From Phaseolus vulgaris (Eukaryota; Streptophyta; Magnoliopsida; Fabales; Fabaceae), in the NCBI RefSeq assembly GCF_000499845.2, contig NC_023759.2, positions 43,742,672-43,806,671 on the forward strand: a stretch of DNA of 64,000 nt. The letters are read 5' to 3'. The position numbers and the translations under genes were made by a program. The notes beneath the pieces were generated by a model. It worked only from the letters and a program-made list of their open reading frames with translations. It was not told the DNA's origin and searched no databases. The stretch's first letter is position 1; each line of letters opens with the position of its first letter. Positions 50,547 to 62,510 of the stretch are shown one piece after another.

Positions 50547-51035
50547 ATGACTCACCAGATCTTAACATGAATAGTGATTTACACATTATTTAGATAAAAA
50601 AAAGTTAATATACTGCAAAAAAGATGTCTCTTCCATGGCTACTAACAGTTTATAAGCAGTTTTATATTAGTTTATTGGAATATACATTTATTCCCCACAG
50701 AAAGAGATGCCTCTTCCATGGCTACTAACAATTTATAAGCAGTTTTATATTAATTTATTGGAATATACATTTATTCCCCACAGAAAGAGATGCCTCTTCA
50801 TGGCTACTAACAATTTATAAGCAGTTTTATATTAATTTATTGGAATATACATTTATTCCCCACAAGTTATCTTGAATATGACTCACCAGATCTTAACATG
50901 AATAATAATTTACACATTATTTAGATTAAAAAAAGTTAATATACTGCAAAAGAGATGCCTCTTCCATGGTTACTAACAATTTATAAGCAGTTTTATATTA
51001 ATTTATTGGAATATACATTTATTCCCCACAAGTTG
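50547..51035. repeat. Tandem repeat, 83-bp unit within a duplicated ~330-bp block
   Basis: The word GATGCCTCTTCCATGG (with small changes) starts at 50623, 50706, 50789 and 50954. The first three are spaced exactly 83 bp apart, each followed by ACTAACAATTTATAAGCAG and ATATACATTTATTCCCCAC. The sequence TGACTCACCAGATCTTAACA precedes the first copy at 50549 and recurs at 50879 before the fourth, so a block of about 330 bp was duplicated after or during unit expansion. Non-coding. Confidence 0.9.
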
Positions 51036-51222
51036 TAGAGTGACATTATTAAATTGATTCCAGCGCAAAAAAAAAAAAACGCCACTCAGCAATAATTTTG
51101 TACCTTGCATTTCAATAAGTTACTTTTTAATTTCCTAATAAATTGTAGATTTTATTTTTAAATTATTACTGAGAACTTTAAACGCGAGTTAAAACTGCTA
51201 TGTGATAAAAATGGATAAAATG

Positions 51223-51226
<4 letters not shown>

Positions 51227-51253
<27 letters not shown>
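51227..51253. repeat. (AT)n microsatellite
   Basis: Uninterrupted AT alternation of about 27 bp. Confidence 0.85.
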
Positions 51254-51259
<6 letters not shown>

Positions 51260-51354
51260 TAGGTAATATTTTTACTTTCTATATGAATTCTTTAGATCTT
51301 CTTTAAATAATACAACACTTCCATTTTTAAATATAACCACGTGGAATCTTGTTC

Positions 51355-51479
51355 TTGCTAGGGAGATGGGACCTAGAGAACTATTGAAGTCTTTTTCTCC
51401 TTCCTGTCAGGTTGATCAGGCCCCGGTCAGGTTGACTAGGTCTCAGCCTCGCCCATACCGGTACAAATCTATTCCACAT
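51355..51479. mobile_element. GC-rich retroelement-like fragment
   Basis: GGGAGATGGGACCTAGAG, CTTCCTGTCAGGTTGATC and GGTCAGGTTGACTAGGTC form a short GC-rich island, with a word (TCAGGTTG) also present in the LTR-like relic at 36040-36545. It directly abuts the LINE relic. Ends not defined. Confidence 0.3.
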
Positions 51480-52344
51480 TTATTTTTTAATGTGCTAATG
51501 CTTTACGTATTTGGAGTTGGGTTCGACACATTTTTCTCACTTATCATTTCTCTAATAAGGATGATCTTCTTTCTTTTATTAAGAGTGATGGTAGTTCATT
51601 GGTTAAATTGGTTAAGCTAGCTGTGATAACTTTTTCTATTTGGATAATATGGTGTATGAGGAATTATGCTAGTTTTTAGGATAAGATTGAGGTTTCTATA
51701 GCTATTTTGATTATTAAATATTTGACTTATATATTGGGTAATTTGTCTAAAGTTTCAATGAAGAATGATATGTTCGATTTTTCAATGTGATCAAGTTTTT
51801 TTGTATTAACCCTTGTATTGATAAAGTTCTACGTCCTTTTCTTGTTAGGTGGAAGTTTCCTTCACCAGGATCGGTTAAAATTAACACTGATGGGGCTGCT
51901 AGGGGTTATTCAGGTCTTGCTGCTTGTGGAAGTATTTTTCGTGGGAGTATTGGGGAGTTTATTGGAGTTTTCTCTGCGTTTTTTGACGTTAAAACTGCTT
52001 TAGTTGCTAAATTTTATGGAGTTATACATGCTTTGGAGGAAGCTCAAAAATTGAGACTTACTAATGTCTGGCTGGAATGTGACTCTGTCTTGGTTTGTGT
52101 TGCGTTTACTATTAGGACAAATGTTTCTTGGATGCTTCGATGAAATATTTATCTTAATTATTATGGAAAAATCAGGTTTAGGGTTACTCATATTTTTTGT
52201 GAAGGGAATGCGTGTGCTGATAAATTGACTAATTTATGATTTATTCATAGAGAATCCTTTCATTGGTATAATAGACTTCCATGTAGTTTGTTTTTAGAAT
52301 TCTTTATTAATAGGTATAGTCTACCTATATATCGTTTTTGTTAA
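51480..52344 (+). pseudogene. LINE-type retrotransposon 3' end with RNase H domain, inactive
   Basis: One frame from 51787 to the TAA at 52342-52344 reads as an RNase H (RVT_3-like) domain: VKINTDGAARGYSGLAACG, SIFRGSIGEFIG, ALEEAQKLRLTNVWLECDS, then FRVTHIFCEGNACADKLTNL and a C-terminal tail. TGA codons interrupt it at 52141-52143 and 52237-52239. Upstream (about 51600-51780) an adjoining frame gives ITFSIWIIWCMRNYASF, the linker typical of plant LINE ORF2 ends, also with stops. RNase H would remove RNA from the RNA-DNA hybrid during retrotransposition. The reverse transcriptase core and endonuclease are missing, so this is a 5'-truncated, dead copy. A domesticated gene is unlikely given the stops. 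Confidence 0.75.
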
Positions 52345-52969
52345 TATATGGATTTTGATCTAGTCTCCCATATTTTTGTATTTTTTTTAATAATATTTTT
52401 TTTCATGTGATGACAAATGATTTATGTTACTTGAAGTGTCAGATGTCAAGTAGCATAGTAATACATAACATGAAATTTTTTTATAAAAAAAATAGTAACT
52501 AAAAAATAACATCATAACTAATTTTTTAGATGTAATAAATTATGCTAAATATTAAAAAAAACATAAATTAATGTCTCAGTATAAGAACTTAAAAATTTTA
52601 AAAAATAAAACTATACCAACTTAAAATCCAAGCGAAAATATTTATATAATTTTATTACTTGAAAGATTATTTCACGGAGAAGGTAATATTGAGATTAACC
52701 ACTTTTTTTTTTTTTTTTGCGCTTGTTAATTTGAGAAGAGGTAAAAGATTAAACCATTAATAACTGTGTTGGGTTGTTTGTTATTTTTTTTCATTCAATT
52801 CAACTTTAACATTAATTTAACTCTTTTACTATCTTCTTGGAAAGTAATACAGAATTAGTTTTTCAGACAAACCCTAAAAAAATGAAAGATGTGGAAATTG
52901 AATTGGTTGGTGCGTGTCGAAATTTGAGTTAAATTAGAAATGAGAAGAGTGGGGAGTCGATACGAGATA
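52345..52969. other. Intergenic and promoter side of the CDC25 gene
   Basis: AT-rich with a T-run near 52706-52719. The last hundred bases are the leader and core promoter of the CDC25 gene. No specific site is assigned. Confidence 0.5.
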
Positions 52970-55090
52970 ATGGCTCGCGGTATATCGTACATTACGGGCA
53001 CACAGCTTCTCTCTCTCAGAAGCCATCCAAGCATCGCCATCGTCGATGTCAGGTACCATTGTCACTGCTTTACTCTCTGCTAATTGCTTCATCTTCTCTG
53101 CAATTGATGACTCTGTTGAAAACTCATTATTTACTCGTTATTGTGAAGGGACGATGAGAGGGGTTACGACGGACACATATCAGGCTCTCTTCATTACGCA
53201 AGCGATACTTTCTCAGATAACGTATCAAACCTCGTTCAGGCTGTTAAAGGCAAAGACACCGTCGTCTTCCACTGCGCTCTAAGCCAGGTTCTTTTTTCTT
53301 AAAATATTTATTATACATGTGTTTTCTGCCTTTTCGATCTGTGTTATTCCAATTCCGATCCTTGTGTCCATTGAGTGTATTAGTGTGATGACGTGACTGT
53401 GAAATTTTTAGGAGTCTGATTTTTTTTTTCTTTTTGATTTAGCATAGGAGTTGAATTTTGCTCAAGTTAGGTAGGGCAATTAACTGTAGATGCGTCAAAC
53501 CCAAAGGGCTCTTTCTTGTGCGAGGAGTGTGTAAAGCCTTAATGGATCGTGCGTCTAACAATCTTAAACTTCTGGGAAAGTTGGTTTTGTGAGACGTTTT
53601 ATTGCATTGATCATGTGCTGAACATTGTCATCTGTCATAATTTAGCCCAAACCTGATGTTTTGACAGTCATGATGTGAGGGAAATTTTTTCTCAGTGGGA
53701 AGTTCGGAGGTGGTGGAATATGGCTGTCATTATCTCATGGCAGTGTTTTTCCCTGCTTTTCACTGGTTCTCTCTACACACAAATCATGACGATATGAATT
53801 TCTGTAGTGTGCATCTCCGATCAGTGGGAGGCATTGTTCTTCATTTTGGAGTTTGTTTTGTCAGGTTTGTAACTGCTGTGTCCTTAAATGTCAACTTGTA
53901 TTTTAGATGGCTTTGCAATCCTTAGTTTATAAGTGAATGCTCTTATTATATGGTCAATAAACGCGGTCAAATATATGTTAGGGACCAAGGTCCGTGCATG
54001 GATCAGTTGATAGATGACATGAAGGATTTGGCCCAGAGTACGGAAAGTGTATTCCAAGAAAAAGAAGAAATATTAGAAATTTGGTTAGTTAGTCATTTAT
54101 AATAGTAGATAGTAGTTGTTAGTAGTTAGTGGAAATTGTTGAGGGATCTCTGAGCAAATAAAAATAGCTGTAAACAGAAGAGGGGGAGAAAAACTTTTGC
54201 AAGGCAGAGAGACCATCTCCAAAGGACCTCTTGGCTCTGATTCTTTGTAATGGTTGTTGATAGGGTTAGTGAATGATACTCCTCTCTTCTTTCAATTCTT
54301 TTGGGTTTGTGTCAATATTCTGTTCTTTTCGTTTTGTTGGTTGGTTCCTGTTTCCTAACAAAGTAGTTTGATGCAAAATAAGTGTTTAAAATAGGAAAGG
54401 GAGTTGGCTAAAAGAAATCCAATATCGAGTAAGGCAACAGTTTGAGATGAAAAACCTGCAGCTATTTGAGGGGATAAAATCCCCTTTCTTAGAAAGAAAA
54501 ATAAGGAATCGAATTTGACAATATTGTCTTTTGACTCCATGCCAAAGTGTGACATTGAATATTCTGTAACTGAATCATTCTCTCAGGATGATCTTTTCAT
54601 TTAGAATTGCAATCCACATGATTGATTGATCAGCTTCTTATAAGCATATGCTGATTTACTCGGATATTTAACTTTTGTTTCAAAGCAAATTCTTCATTTC
54701 AGTAGGTTCCGAGTTACAATAGATAAGCCAGGCATTACCTTTTTATATATAACTTTGTAGTTACATCGTAAAAACTAAAAATGAAACTTGACATATCAGA
54801 AACAAGTTTCTTCAGATCATAGAATTTGACAATTTTTTTTGCAAGGGGACGTTCTTCCTATACCCTTTTTATATAATACTAGAATGTTTCTCTCTAGACT
54901 GAAAGTGTCGCAAGCTATTTTGCAGGTTCGTGGCCCAACTTGTGCTAGGAGGCTTGTCAATTATCTTGAGGAGAACAAGGAAGAAACTGGGATAAAGAAC
55001 ATTATGGTGTTGGAACGTGGCTTCAATGGGTGGGAAGCTTCTGGTAGACCAGTTTGCCGCTGCACTAATATTCCTTGCAAAGGAGAGTGA
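52970..55090 (+). CDS. CDC25: CDC25-like phosphatase / arsenate reductase (rhodanese fold)
   Basis: Exons 52970-53052, 53149-53287 and 54926-55090 total 387 bp, 128 residues. The protein begins [16 protein letters not shown] and continues through [18 protein letters not shown] and SLHYASDTF to the catalytic loop HCALSQVRG, with Cys70 as the nucleophile and Arg76 binding the oxyanion. It spans the second intron, which falls between Q74 and V75. The C-terminus [11 protein letters not shown] carries the cysteines of a zinc-binding loop. The Arabidopsis homologue (CDC25/ACR2) has tyrosine phosphatase and arsenate reductase activities in vitro; its main physiological role is debated. The protein consists only of the catalytic domain, as expected for plants. 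Intron 2 (53288-54925) is long for such a small gene and contains a likely solo LTR. Confidence 0.95.
53976..54360. mobile_element. Candidate solo LTR in intron 2 of the CDC25 gene
   Basis: The 385-bp segment starts TGTTAGG and ends CCTAACA, a perfect 7-bp terminal inverted repeat with TG...CA ends as in Copia-type LTRs. Inside lie AGTAGTTGTTAGTAGTTAG, a TATA-like GCAAATAAAAATAGC near 54155 and a G-rich leader-like GAAGAGGGGGAGAAAAAC. Flanks are ATATA on the left and AAGTA on the right, so a 5-bp target duplication is at best decayed. No internal retrotransposon sequence is present. Confidence 0.6.
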
Positions 55091-56503
55091 GAGCCTTAAT
55101 CAAAGACGTTTTTGCGTGGAATCAAGGAGGCATATGATATTTCTTGTGATATATGTGCACGCATTTGTATACAAAATGTCAAAAATAGTCGGATGACCAC
55201 TATGATTACATCATTATATCTTTGGAAAACCCTATAAATCATAGGTAAACTGAATACCATGTTTCTGTTTTGTCCACTAGTTAATGTGTAACTAAATCCT
55301 TCGATGGAAATTGTTAAGAATAACAAAGGTACTCCTTTTCTTTCTGAACTTCCTTAATGCATTGCATAACATAATTTGATCAATGACTGAGGGATTCTGC
55401 TTTGGCAAGTTTCATGAACTAGTCGTAGGGAAGACTCTGGAGTTCCGTGAAACTCAATTAAAGTTGTCCGTAACAACTTCGCTAAAAATCCCAAGGTTGT
55501 GGCGTTGTGGCACAACAAATTTAACCTTCGACATGATTCATAATTTTGCTTGTGTTCCACGTGACTGAAGAAAAAGGAATTCTCAGAACTACCTATAATC
55601 CTAAGCTACTTTTGTTACCTCTTGAAATACCTCTCACTATCGTCAAGATTAAGTTTGCAAAACGATATTATTAGTTATGCTATAAATTGCATAAGTTTTG
55701 TTTTTTGGAACGATATCGATAGGAACGAATCCGATATTGTTTGTTTTTTGGAATGAAAGCCATCAAAATCCTTAACATCCTCATCCTCCTTTGATGGTCC
55801 TTGTCTCATGCTATCTTGGAGGTGCTAATGAAATTATTGTCTGTAATGCTGATACACAAAACGAAAATCCAAGCGACCTAAACAAGCTGTAAAACATATT
55901 CCAAGAGTCATTATGGTCATATATGATTTATCATAGCTTATATCTGATCTTTATCGTGATCGAAATAAATTTTCATAGATGTTGCAGCGGCAGAAATAAC
56001 AAGTTGAACGTGTTTGCTGTTGGGGCGCATAAAAGCCGTAATATGTAAGAACAAACAAAACTGTTTTTACATTGGAAGCTCGAATCTTAGGACCCATTTT
56101 TTGATCTTCTTCTCAGTATTTCACGCAATGATTTAATGCAATTGTTTCCTCCCTGTTTTTTTTACTGATTTTTTTTTTTAGAATTAGATATGTCATACAA
56201 GATTGTTTGGTATGCAACACTTACTCTAGAAATTTTAAAGTTTTTCCATCCGAAAATGTCCAGGAACATCTTGCAGTATCCCTTGCGTTATGGCTGACAA
56301 TACGTGTTTGGCTTTTGAACCAAGTTAATTTATAAATGGGGTATTTCATCATCAAAGATATTTTAATGTTTGGTTCTATACTTTTTAATTAATATGGTGA
56401 TCGATTGAGTTTTGTATGCCGCAAATACGTTTGCCCCTCCATGAATTTGTTCAGATTACAATGTAAACAGATTTATAAAAACAAGTTTCTTATAATATCA
56501 CAT
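55091..56503. other. Intergenic between CDC25 and the tRNA
   Basis: The 3' UTR of CDC25 occupies the beginning. The short open frames around 55354-55568 on both strands resemble nothing I recognise. No regular repeat is seen. Confidence 0.5.
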
Positions 56504-56577
56504 GGCCTATTAGCTCAGCTGGTTAGAGCGTCGTGCTAATAACGCGAAGGTCGCAGGTTCGAGACCTGCATGGGCCA
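56504..56577 (+). tRNA. tRNA-Ile (anticodon AAT)
   Basis: It folds as a complete cloverleaf of 74 nt without intron. The acceptor stem is GGCCTAT with ATGGGCC plus discriminator A, and the D arm is GCTC...GAGC. The anticodon stem is TCGTG/CGCGA with loop CTAATAA (anticodon AAT), and the T arm is GCAGG-TTCGAGA-CCTGC. Internal A box (TAGCTCAGCTGG) and B box (GGTTCGAGACC) are present. A run of seven T just downstream serves as the Pol III terminator. It decodes ATT and, with inosine at the wobble position, ATC. Confidence 0.97.
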
Positions 56578-56639
56578 AAATTTTTTTAAGTTCAGAGCCC
56601 TTATCTGATTTTCCACACCATAAATTTTATATTTTTTAA

Positions 56640-56730
56640 CTTTTTTACAGAAAAATATTTTTAGAATATAAGAACTTACGAGGGTGGCACCATAATATAT
56701 GGAGGTGCAGGAAGAAGCGGCAACTTCTTG
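56640..56730. mobile_element. MITE-like element, family A, right-end fragment
   Basis: AGAAAAATATTTTTAGAATA, AACTTACGAGGGTGGCACC and TATGGAGGTGCAGGAAGAA follow the same order as the right third of the copy at 19518-19879. No left end was found, and the tRNA gene occupies the place where the rest of the element would be. Confidence 0.5.
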
Positions 56731-59700
56731 AAGGCCTAAAGGTGCTAACAAATAAATAAAGTAATATAGGGTCAAATGATGAGGTTACTATACTCACCAC
56801 AAACACTATGAGTGCACTGCATAACTTTATAAATTAACATTAGATTAAGTTTTTGTTCTTGATTGCTTTACTTGGCTACTAAGGAACATTGAGATTCTAG
56901 AAACATTGAAGTTAGTAGCGGCGCAAATTATCAGATTTCATATTTGATTGTTTATTTAGTATCTGACATCTTATCTGCATGAAGTCAATATTATATACAA
57001 TTATTTATTCTGTATCCTACATCCCATCTGCACCAACTCAGGCTTTGTTTAATACATGTTTGATTTTTATTTTGAATTATTCATTATCTCCACCAGCTTC
57101 AACATTTATAAAGTCACCATTGTTATTACAAGTCAAACAAAAATTGTTGAAATGTATCACATACATGTGCTACAAACACAGCTAACAATGCTGTAAATTA
57201 ATTACTTTACTTTAATAAAATAATAAATAACACATGCATAGATTACATAAGAATCTATTAGAATATTATTGAACCATAAACTATCTTATTTTACGTTAAC
57301 AATGTATACACGTTTAAATTTATCCTTTTTTATACTGTTATTAAGATTCCACACATGAATAGGATTCAACCTTTTGATTATATGTTTTCCACTTTCCAGA
57401 AAGAAAGGTTTTGAAAATTGTCAAATTTCGGGGCTGGTGCTTATGTTTGTCCTAAAGTTTGAATATGGAAATATCATAATAATAGGGTGCAAGAAACATA
57501 AAACAGACACTAAGAAAATGAATTGAAAAAAGTGATATCCTTGGTTCTTCCCAGAAAATAATTTACTCAGACCGAACAATTTGACTGAAACAGCTTGAAA
57601 GAAGAGACAACCAACCGTAAAGATCACGTTACATTAGATACTAGATACTGTCTGTCACTGAATTTGGCAGCAAAAAGAAACGAGGGAAAATAAAATATGT
57701 AGAATAATGGGAAAGTTCTGGCATATACCATAGAACATGTTTTAAGAGAGACACTCACCATCACATATGAGAATATATTGAAAAAAACTCAGTATTTTTA
57801 AATAATATAAAAATAAGTTAAATATATTTTTCATTATAAAATTAGTTTTTTTTCTAATATAAATTTTAAACTTTCTAAATATTTGTAATAAATAAACTAT
57901 TAAAAGGAATTGTTATAAGCATTTATTTAACATAAAAAACTAATTTTCAACATAAATTAAATTATAATTTTATAAAATGAATCACATGAAACAGCATCAA
58001 GTATTTTTTTTTTTTATCTATTTACACTGAAAATTCATTTATTATTTAAAAAGTTAACAAAAAAATCATTTTAATAATTTTTTTATTAAAAAATTTAAAA
58101 TATTAATATTAATTTCACATTAAATTACACACGAAACATATTTAATCATATAAAATTTAAGTATATAAGTTGGGATGATTTTCATGTTAAAAGTTTTATA
58201 TTATATATGCTTTTATCTCATATAATTTGTATATCTTTAAGTATTCATATTTCCTACGTTCATTCACACTGATTGAAATCCTTGCCTTATTTTATTTTAT
58301 TCATATGTATAGTTTAGGGAGGCTACTTTTCCTTAGGAGAAAATCTATTTATATAAATTATATATTACTGTTATATAAATATAATTTCTCTCTACATATA
58401 GTATAATTAATGCAATCAATATAGATAGAGTTTCTTTAGAGTTAAAATTATTTATTGTAAGTGGACTAAAATGGAGCATGAAGACGACAAAGCATGTTAT
58501 TTCTGGTAAGTTTCTTTTGAAAGAGAAAGTGGACAGATACTTTGTGCCCTTATCCACAGTAGATACATACGACATTGATCACACAGAAGAATCTATTCTT
58601 TTTTTTTTGGTACCTAATAGAATCTACTATTAATAATTATTTAATTTATTGTATACTTTTCCTACTTCAATAATATCATATTTTATTATTCATATGGTAC
58701 ACTAGTTAATAGTGGTTCAAATAGTTGGACTTTATGTTAAATTTTATTTAAAGTTGATGTTGATGGAATGGTAGCACAAAATTGTCTACATACAATGGTG
58801 GAGGGACTAAAGTTAAAAAAAAAAAAGCTAAATACAATGTTTTTTAAAGTACTATTTTTGTAAGTCATTTTAGTAATACTATTTAAATATAAAACATTAT
58901 TGAGTGATTTCTTCTAATTTATTAGTTTCCTTTCATTTTGATTGCGACGGTAAAAATCAAATATAAGAAGATGTTTATCATTCACTACTTTTTCTATATT
59001 TTAACCCCGTTCTCTCTATATAAAAAAACAATTAAGTGCATTAAATCATACGAACATTTTAATGTTTTTTTCTTATAAAACAATAAATACATGTTATAAA
59101 AATGAAAAAAATTAATTAAAGTTAAATATCTAGAAAAAAATATATTTAAATAAAGTAAAAGTAATTAAATTTGTTTAGATTTTAAAATAATAAAAGATAT
59201 TTTATTTATTTATAGATGAGAATGGAAATAATAGATACTTAGAATCTTAATAAGGTTGAACTCTAACCCCATTAACTCCATATTATATACTTTCATTGCA
59301 CTTTATTGCTTTTCTCCAATTATTTTTCCACTAAGCAACCACTTGAGTGAGAGTTTTATATTTTTTAAATTCTTTTTTCTTCTATCCTTCGTAAGTTATT
59401 TATGAATTAATAATCTCAAGTGGAGTCAAAATATTTTAGTAATTTCAACCTACAGTGTATCAATTCTAATTTTAACTGGTGTTTTATCAGTTCTAATCTC
59501 CAAAATAAAATGCAACCTTTTCAACAGTAAAAACCATGATATAAATAGTAATTTATATAATTTTAATAAGTTCGAGAGTTTGATAGGAGGAGTAACTTAT
59601 ATGATGAAAAATATCTTAAAAATTATCATTTAAACTATAAGAAGACAAAATAAATATAAAATTTTTCTTAAAAAGTAAGAAGTATAACTGTCAATATAAA

Positions 59701-60339
59701 TGGATGGTTTCAAAAAGTTTGCAAAACATATTAGAAAGTAAAAAAAAAAATGTGATATAAATTAAATTCAACTATATTTTTCCTATAAGTCAAACCGGTT
59801 TATAAGATTATAAACCGTTTCTTAACATAATATTTGTATGAAAGAAAATACCATGTTGAGATTGTTATTAAGGTATATTGATTTGTGTTTGTGAATGAGA
59901 TGATCCTTACTCTAATGATATAATAGAATATAGAATTACATAAAGTTATTCAATTGGTGGTGAGAGTCAAAGGAAATCACATTAGAATTTTCAAACCTCA
60001 GACTCAACCTCACACTTTCAACTCATTACATACATCATTTAACACATCAATGCACCCTTCAATCACATCATATTTTAAATTTTCTAAACAATCCAAATAT
60101 ATCTCAAAATTTACTTAAACACATAACTAAGTTCCACATATATATGCACTCTAAATCAATCATCATCTAAAATCAAACAAACATTTCTAATCAAACATCT
60201 CATTTAAGTAATTCAATAAAATATTCAAAAACAGTTAAACTCATTTATATTATCATTTAAACACTTTCAACAACTTATTCACCTTTAAATCAATATAAAA
60301 TATTCAAAATCAACCATTTTAGACAATATATTACTTCAC
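56731..60339. other. AT-rich intergenic
   Basis: No gene is supported. The short open frames (for example 56979-57185, 57421-57627, 58345-58575) lack any recognisable similarity and have the composition of random AT-rich DNA. Confidence 0.55.
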
Positions 60340-60740
60340 TCTTCAAACGAGACAATCCTGCAAGAAAAATCTGGAACTAGTGACCACATCACCTCCCAAT
60401 CCAGATCTTCTAACCTAGGGTTCTATTGAAAAGAATAAGACTAGTTTCCCTTACTTGAACTTGAGTTGATGCTCCTTAAGAACTCCAAACTACCAAAAGC
60501 TCGTGGGTAGCAGAGTCTTGATTAAAAATCTAACTATATCACTATGACTCTGAAGTATTTGTTCTGCGGAGTCTAATGGCGTACTCTGATAGTCCAACGG
60601 ATGAGCGAAGAGTTTAAAATCTTAGAGAGAAAGCAAAAGAAAAAATGAGTTTTTAGATAGATGATGGTTATTTTTTAAAATAAACCTAAATAACTGAATT
60701 TTTATTTATATATTTTTTAAATTTAATAATAAAATATTAT
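60340..60740. repeat. Dispersed repeat family D, copy 3
   Basis: CCAGATCTTCTAACC, TTCCCTTACTTGAAC, AGAGAGAAAGCAAAAG, GATGATGGTTATTTTTTAAAA and GAATTTTTATTTATATA occur in the same order as in the copy at 28080-28670. Diverged, non-coding. Confidence 0.45.
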
Positions 60741-61867
60741 TTTACTCTAAAACTATTTTTCTTGTTCATTATGAGTTTTAAAACCTCTTTTCTGAATAAT
60801 ATCTCTGCTTCCATTTTCTATCTCTTCTCTAACGCTATAAAATTACGTAAACCAAAAATAAATTTAAATCATTGGTATACAAATAACTTTTATGATGCTG
60901 AAAAATACAAATATAACAAGGAAATGGAGTGATTTAAAATTGTATGTTTTGTATGCCTTGAAAAAAATACAATACTTTTTGTTGAAGGGAAGAAGAAGGA
61001 AAAGAAAGATAGTATATTCTTTTTAGAAGGGCATATAAAATCTAGCCTCATGATTGTGTCTTCCTTTTTGTAGAAGAAACAAAACGTGGAAATTTGGAAA
61101 TGTGAGTGTAATTGCTCTAAGACCCAAAACAATAAAATAAATAATAATAATAATAATAATAATAATTTTAACTTAATCCATGAAATAAATAGTATTTATC
61201 TATGGGACCCAATGTCACACTCCCTCTCCCACCACATCCCACCAAGTCAAGGGAGCTTATTTAGTTTAACTTAGTTGTACTTTTTTTATAAAATAATTTT
61301 AGTGACTTTGTTATAAATAATGATCTTTAAATATTTTTTAATCATAGTCAAATAATTAAAACTGTTATTGTTTCTTACAAATTAACTTTGAAATTTTCTT
61401 ATTCCACCCTTTTATAATTTAAATTTATTCATTATGTATGTTTTAATTAATACTTTAAAGGACGTAGTTGTTTTGTCGGATTTCTTTTGATTCCACTTAA
61501 TTGGAAAGAAAGGGAAAGCCCTCCATGCAGCAAGTTGTCTCCACTGGCAGCCTCTTAGATAAATAATAAATAAATAAATAAAATAAACAGCAAAAAGAGG
61601 AGTTTGACTAAAGGAAAAAGTTTGACAAATAAAAAATTATATTCAAAATCTAGAAAGTGAAAGTAAACAGAAAAAATAAGAAATATAAAAATAATAAGTT
61701 CATAAAATAAATCGAGCACTTGCATATATTTCTAAAACGTGATGTCATGCCTCAACGTAGCTATGACGATGTTGGTGCATCCTGATTAGTGAGTCCACAA
61801 TTTCAACTTTCCTCTTTTCTTTTATGTTTTCTTTGGATTTCAACTTTACTTCTTTTTTTTTTTTATG
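60741..61867. other. AT-rich intergenic with an (AAT)n tract
   Basis: An AAT microsatellite of about nine units lies at 61139-61166. Nothing else stands out. Confidence 0.55.
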
Positions 61868-62510
61868 TTTTTTTTGGATTGAGAAGGAATTTATGAGGAT
61901 TAGAGAGGATGTGTGAGAATTTGTCAAATTGTTTGGATTAATTGATGATAGTGTGAATTTGTGAGGATGGTTTATCATAAATTTACAAATTTATTCTTGT
62001 TGCTAACATATATTTAAATAATGAATTATAATTTTTTTTAGGAATTAAATGTTTTTAATATGTAATATTCATAATTATTTATATTTTTTAATAAAAAATT
62101 GAAAAATATAATAAAATTTATTTTTGTGTTAAATTGAAATAAATTTATTAAATACATTTAAATTTATGAAAATAATATTTATTATTATATTCATTTATTA
62201 ATTTATATAACTATATATTGTTGATATTATAATTTTATTTTTTTATTTTTTATTTATTTTTATTATTTATAATTATATGTTGTTATTAATGATGTAATTA
62301 AATATTTTTAAAATTATAAATAATAAATAAATTTATATAGTATTTAATTTTGTATATTATAATAAAATACATGCATAAGGATATTTTGATAAAATACAAT
62401 AATCTTACATAATCCGACAAATATCTTCATTTTGTGAAGAATGAAAAAATCCATTTACCCTATCCTCCATCTACTCTTCCACCCTCAAAACCCTTGAAAC
62501 AAATACAAAA
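61868..62510. mobile_element. Candidate AT-cored inverted-repeat element
   Basis: A purine-rich left arm (TTTGGATTGAGAAGGAAT, GGATTAGAGAGGATG) faces a pyrimidine-rich right arm (ATCCTCCATCTACTCTTCC, AAAACCCTTGAAACAAAT) across an almost pure A/T core at 62000-62390. This is the usual layout of a small plant DNA element, but the arm match is weak and no target duplication was found. Confidence 0.3.

Noticed and set aside
53046..53282. A separate 78-codon frame across intron 1 and exon 2 of the CDC25 gene
   Set aside because: Exon 2 in another frame gives the conserved rhodanese sequence ending HCALSQ, so this is a shadow frame.
55354..55568. Overlapping open frames on both strands after the CDC25 gene
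   Set aside because: Neither translation resembles a known protein; the length is within chance for this composition.
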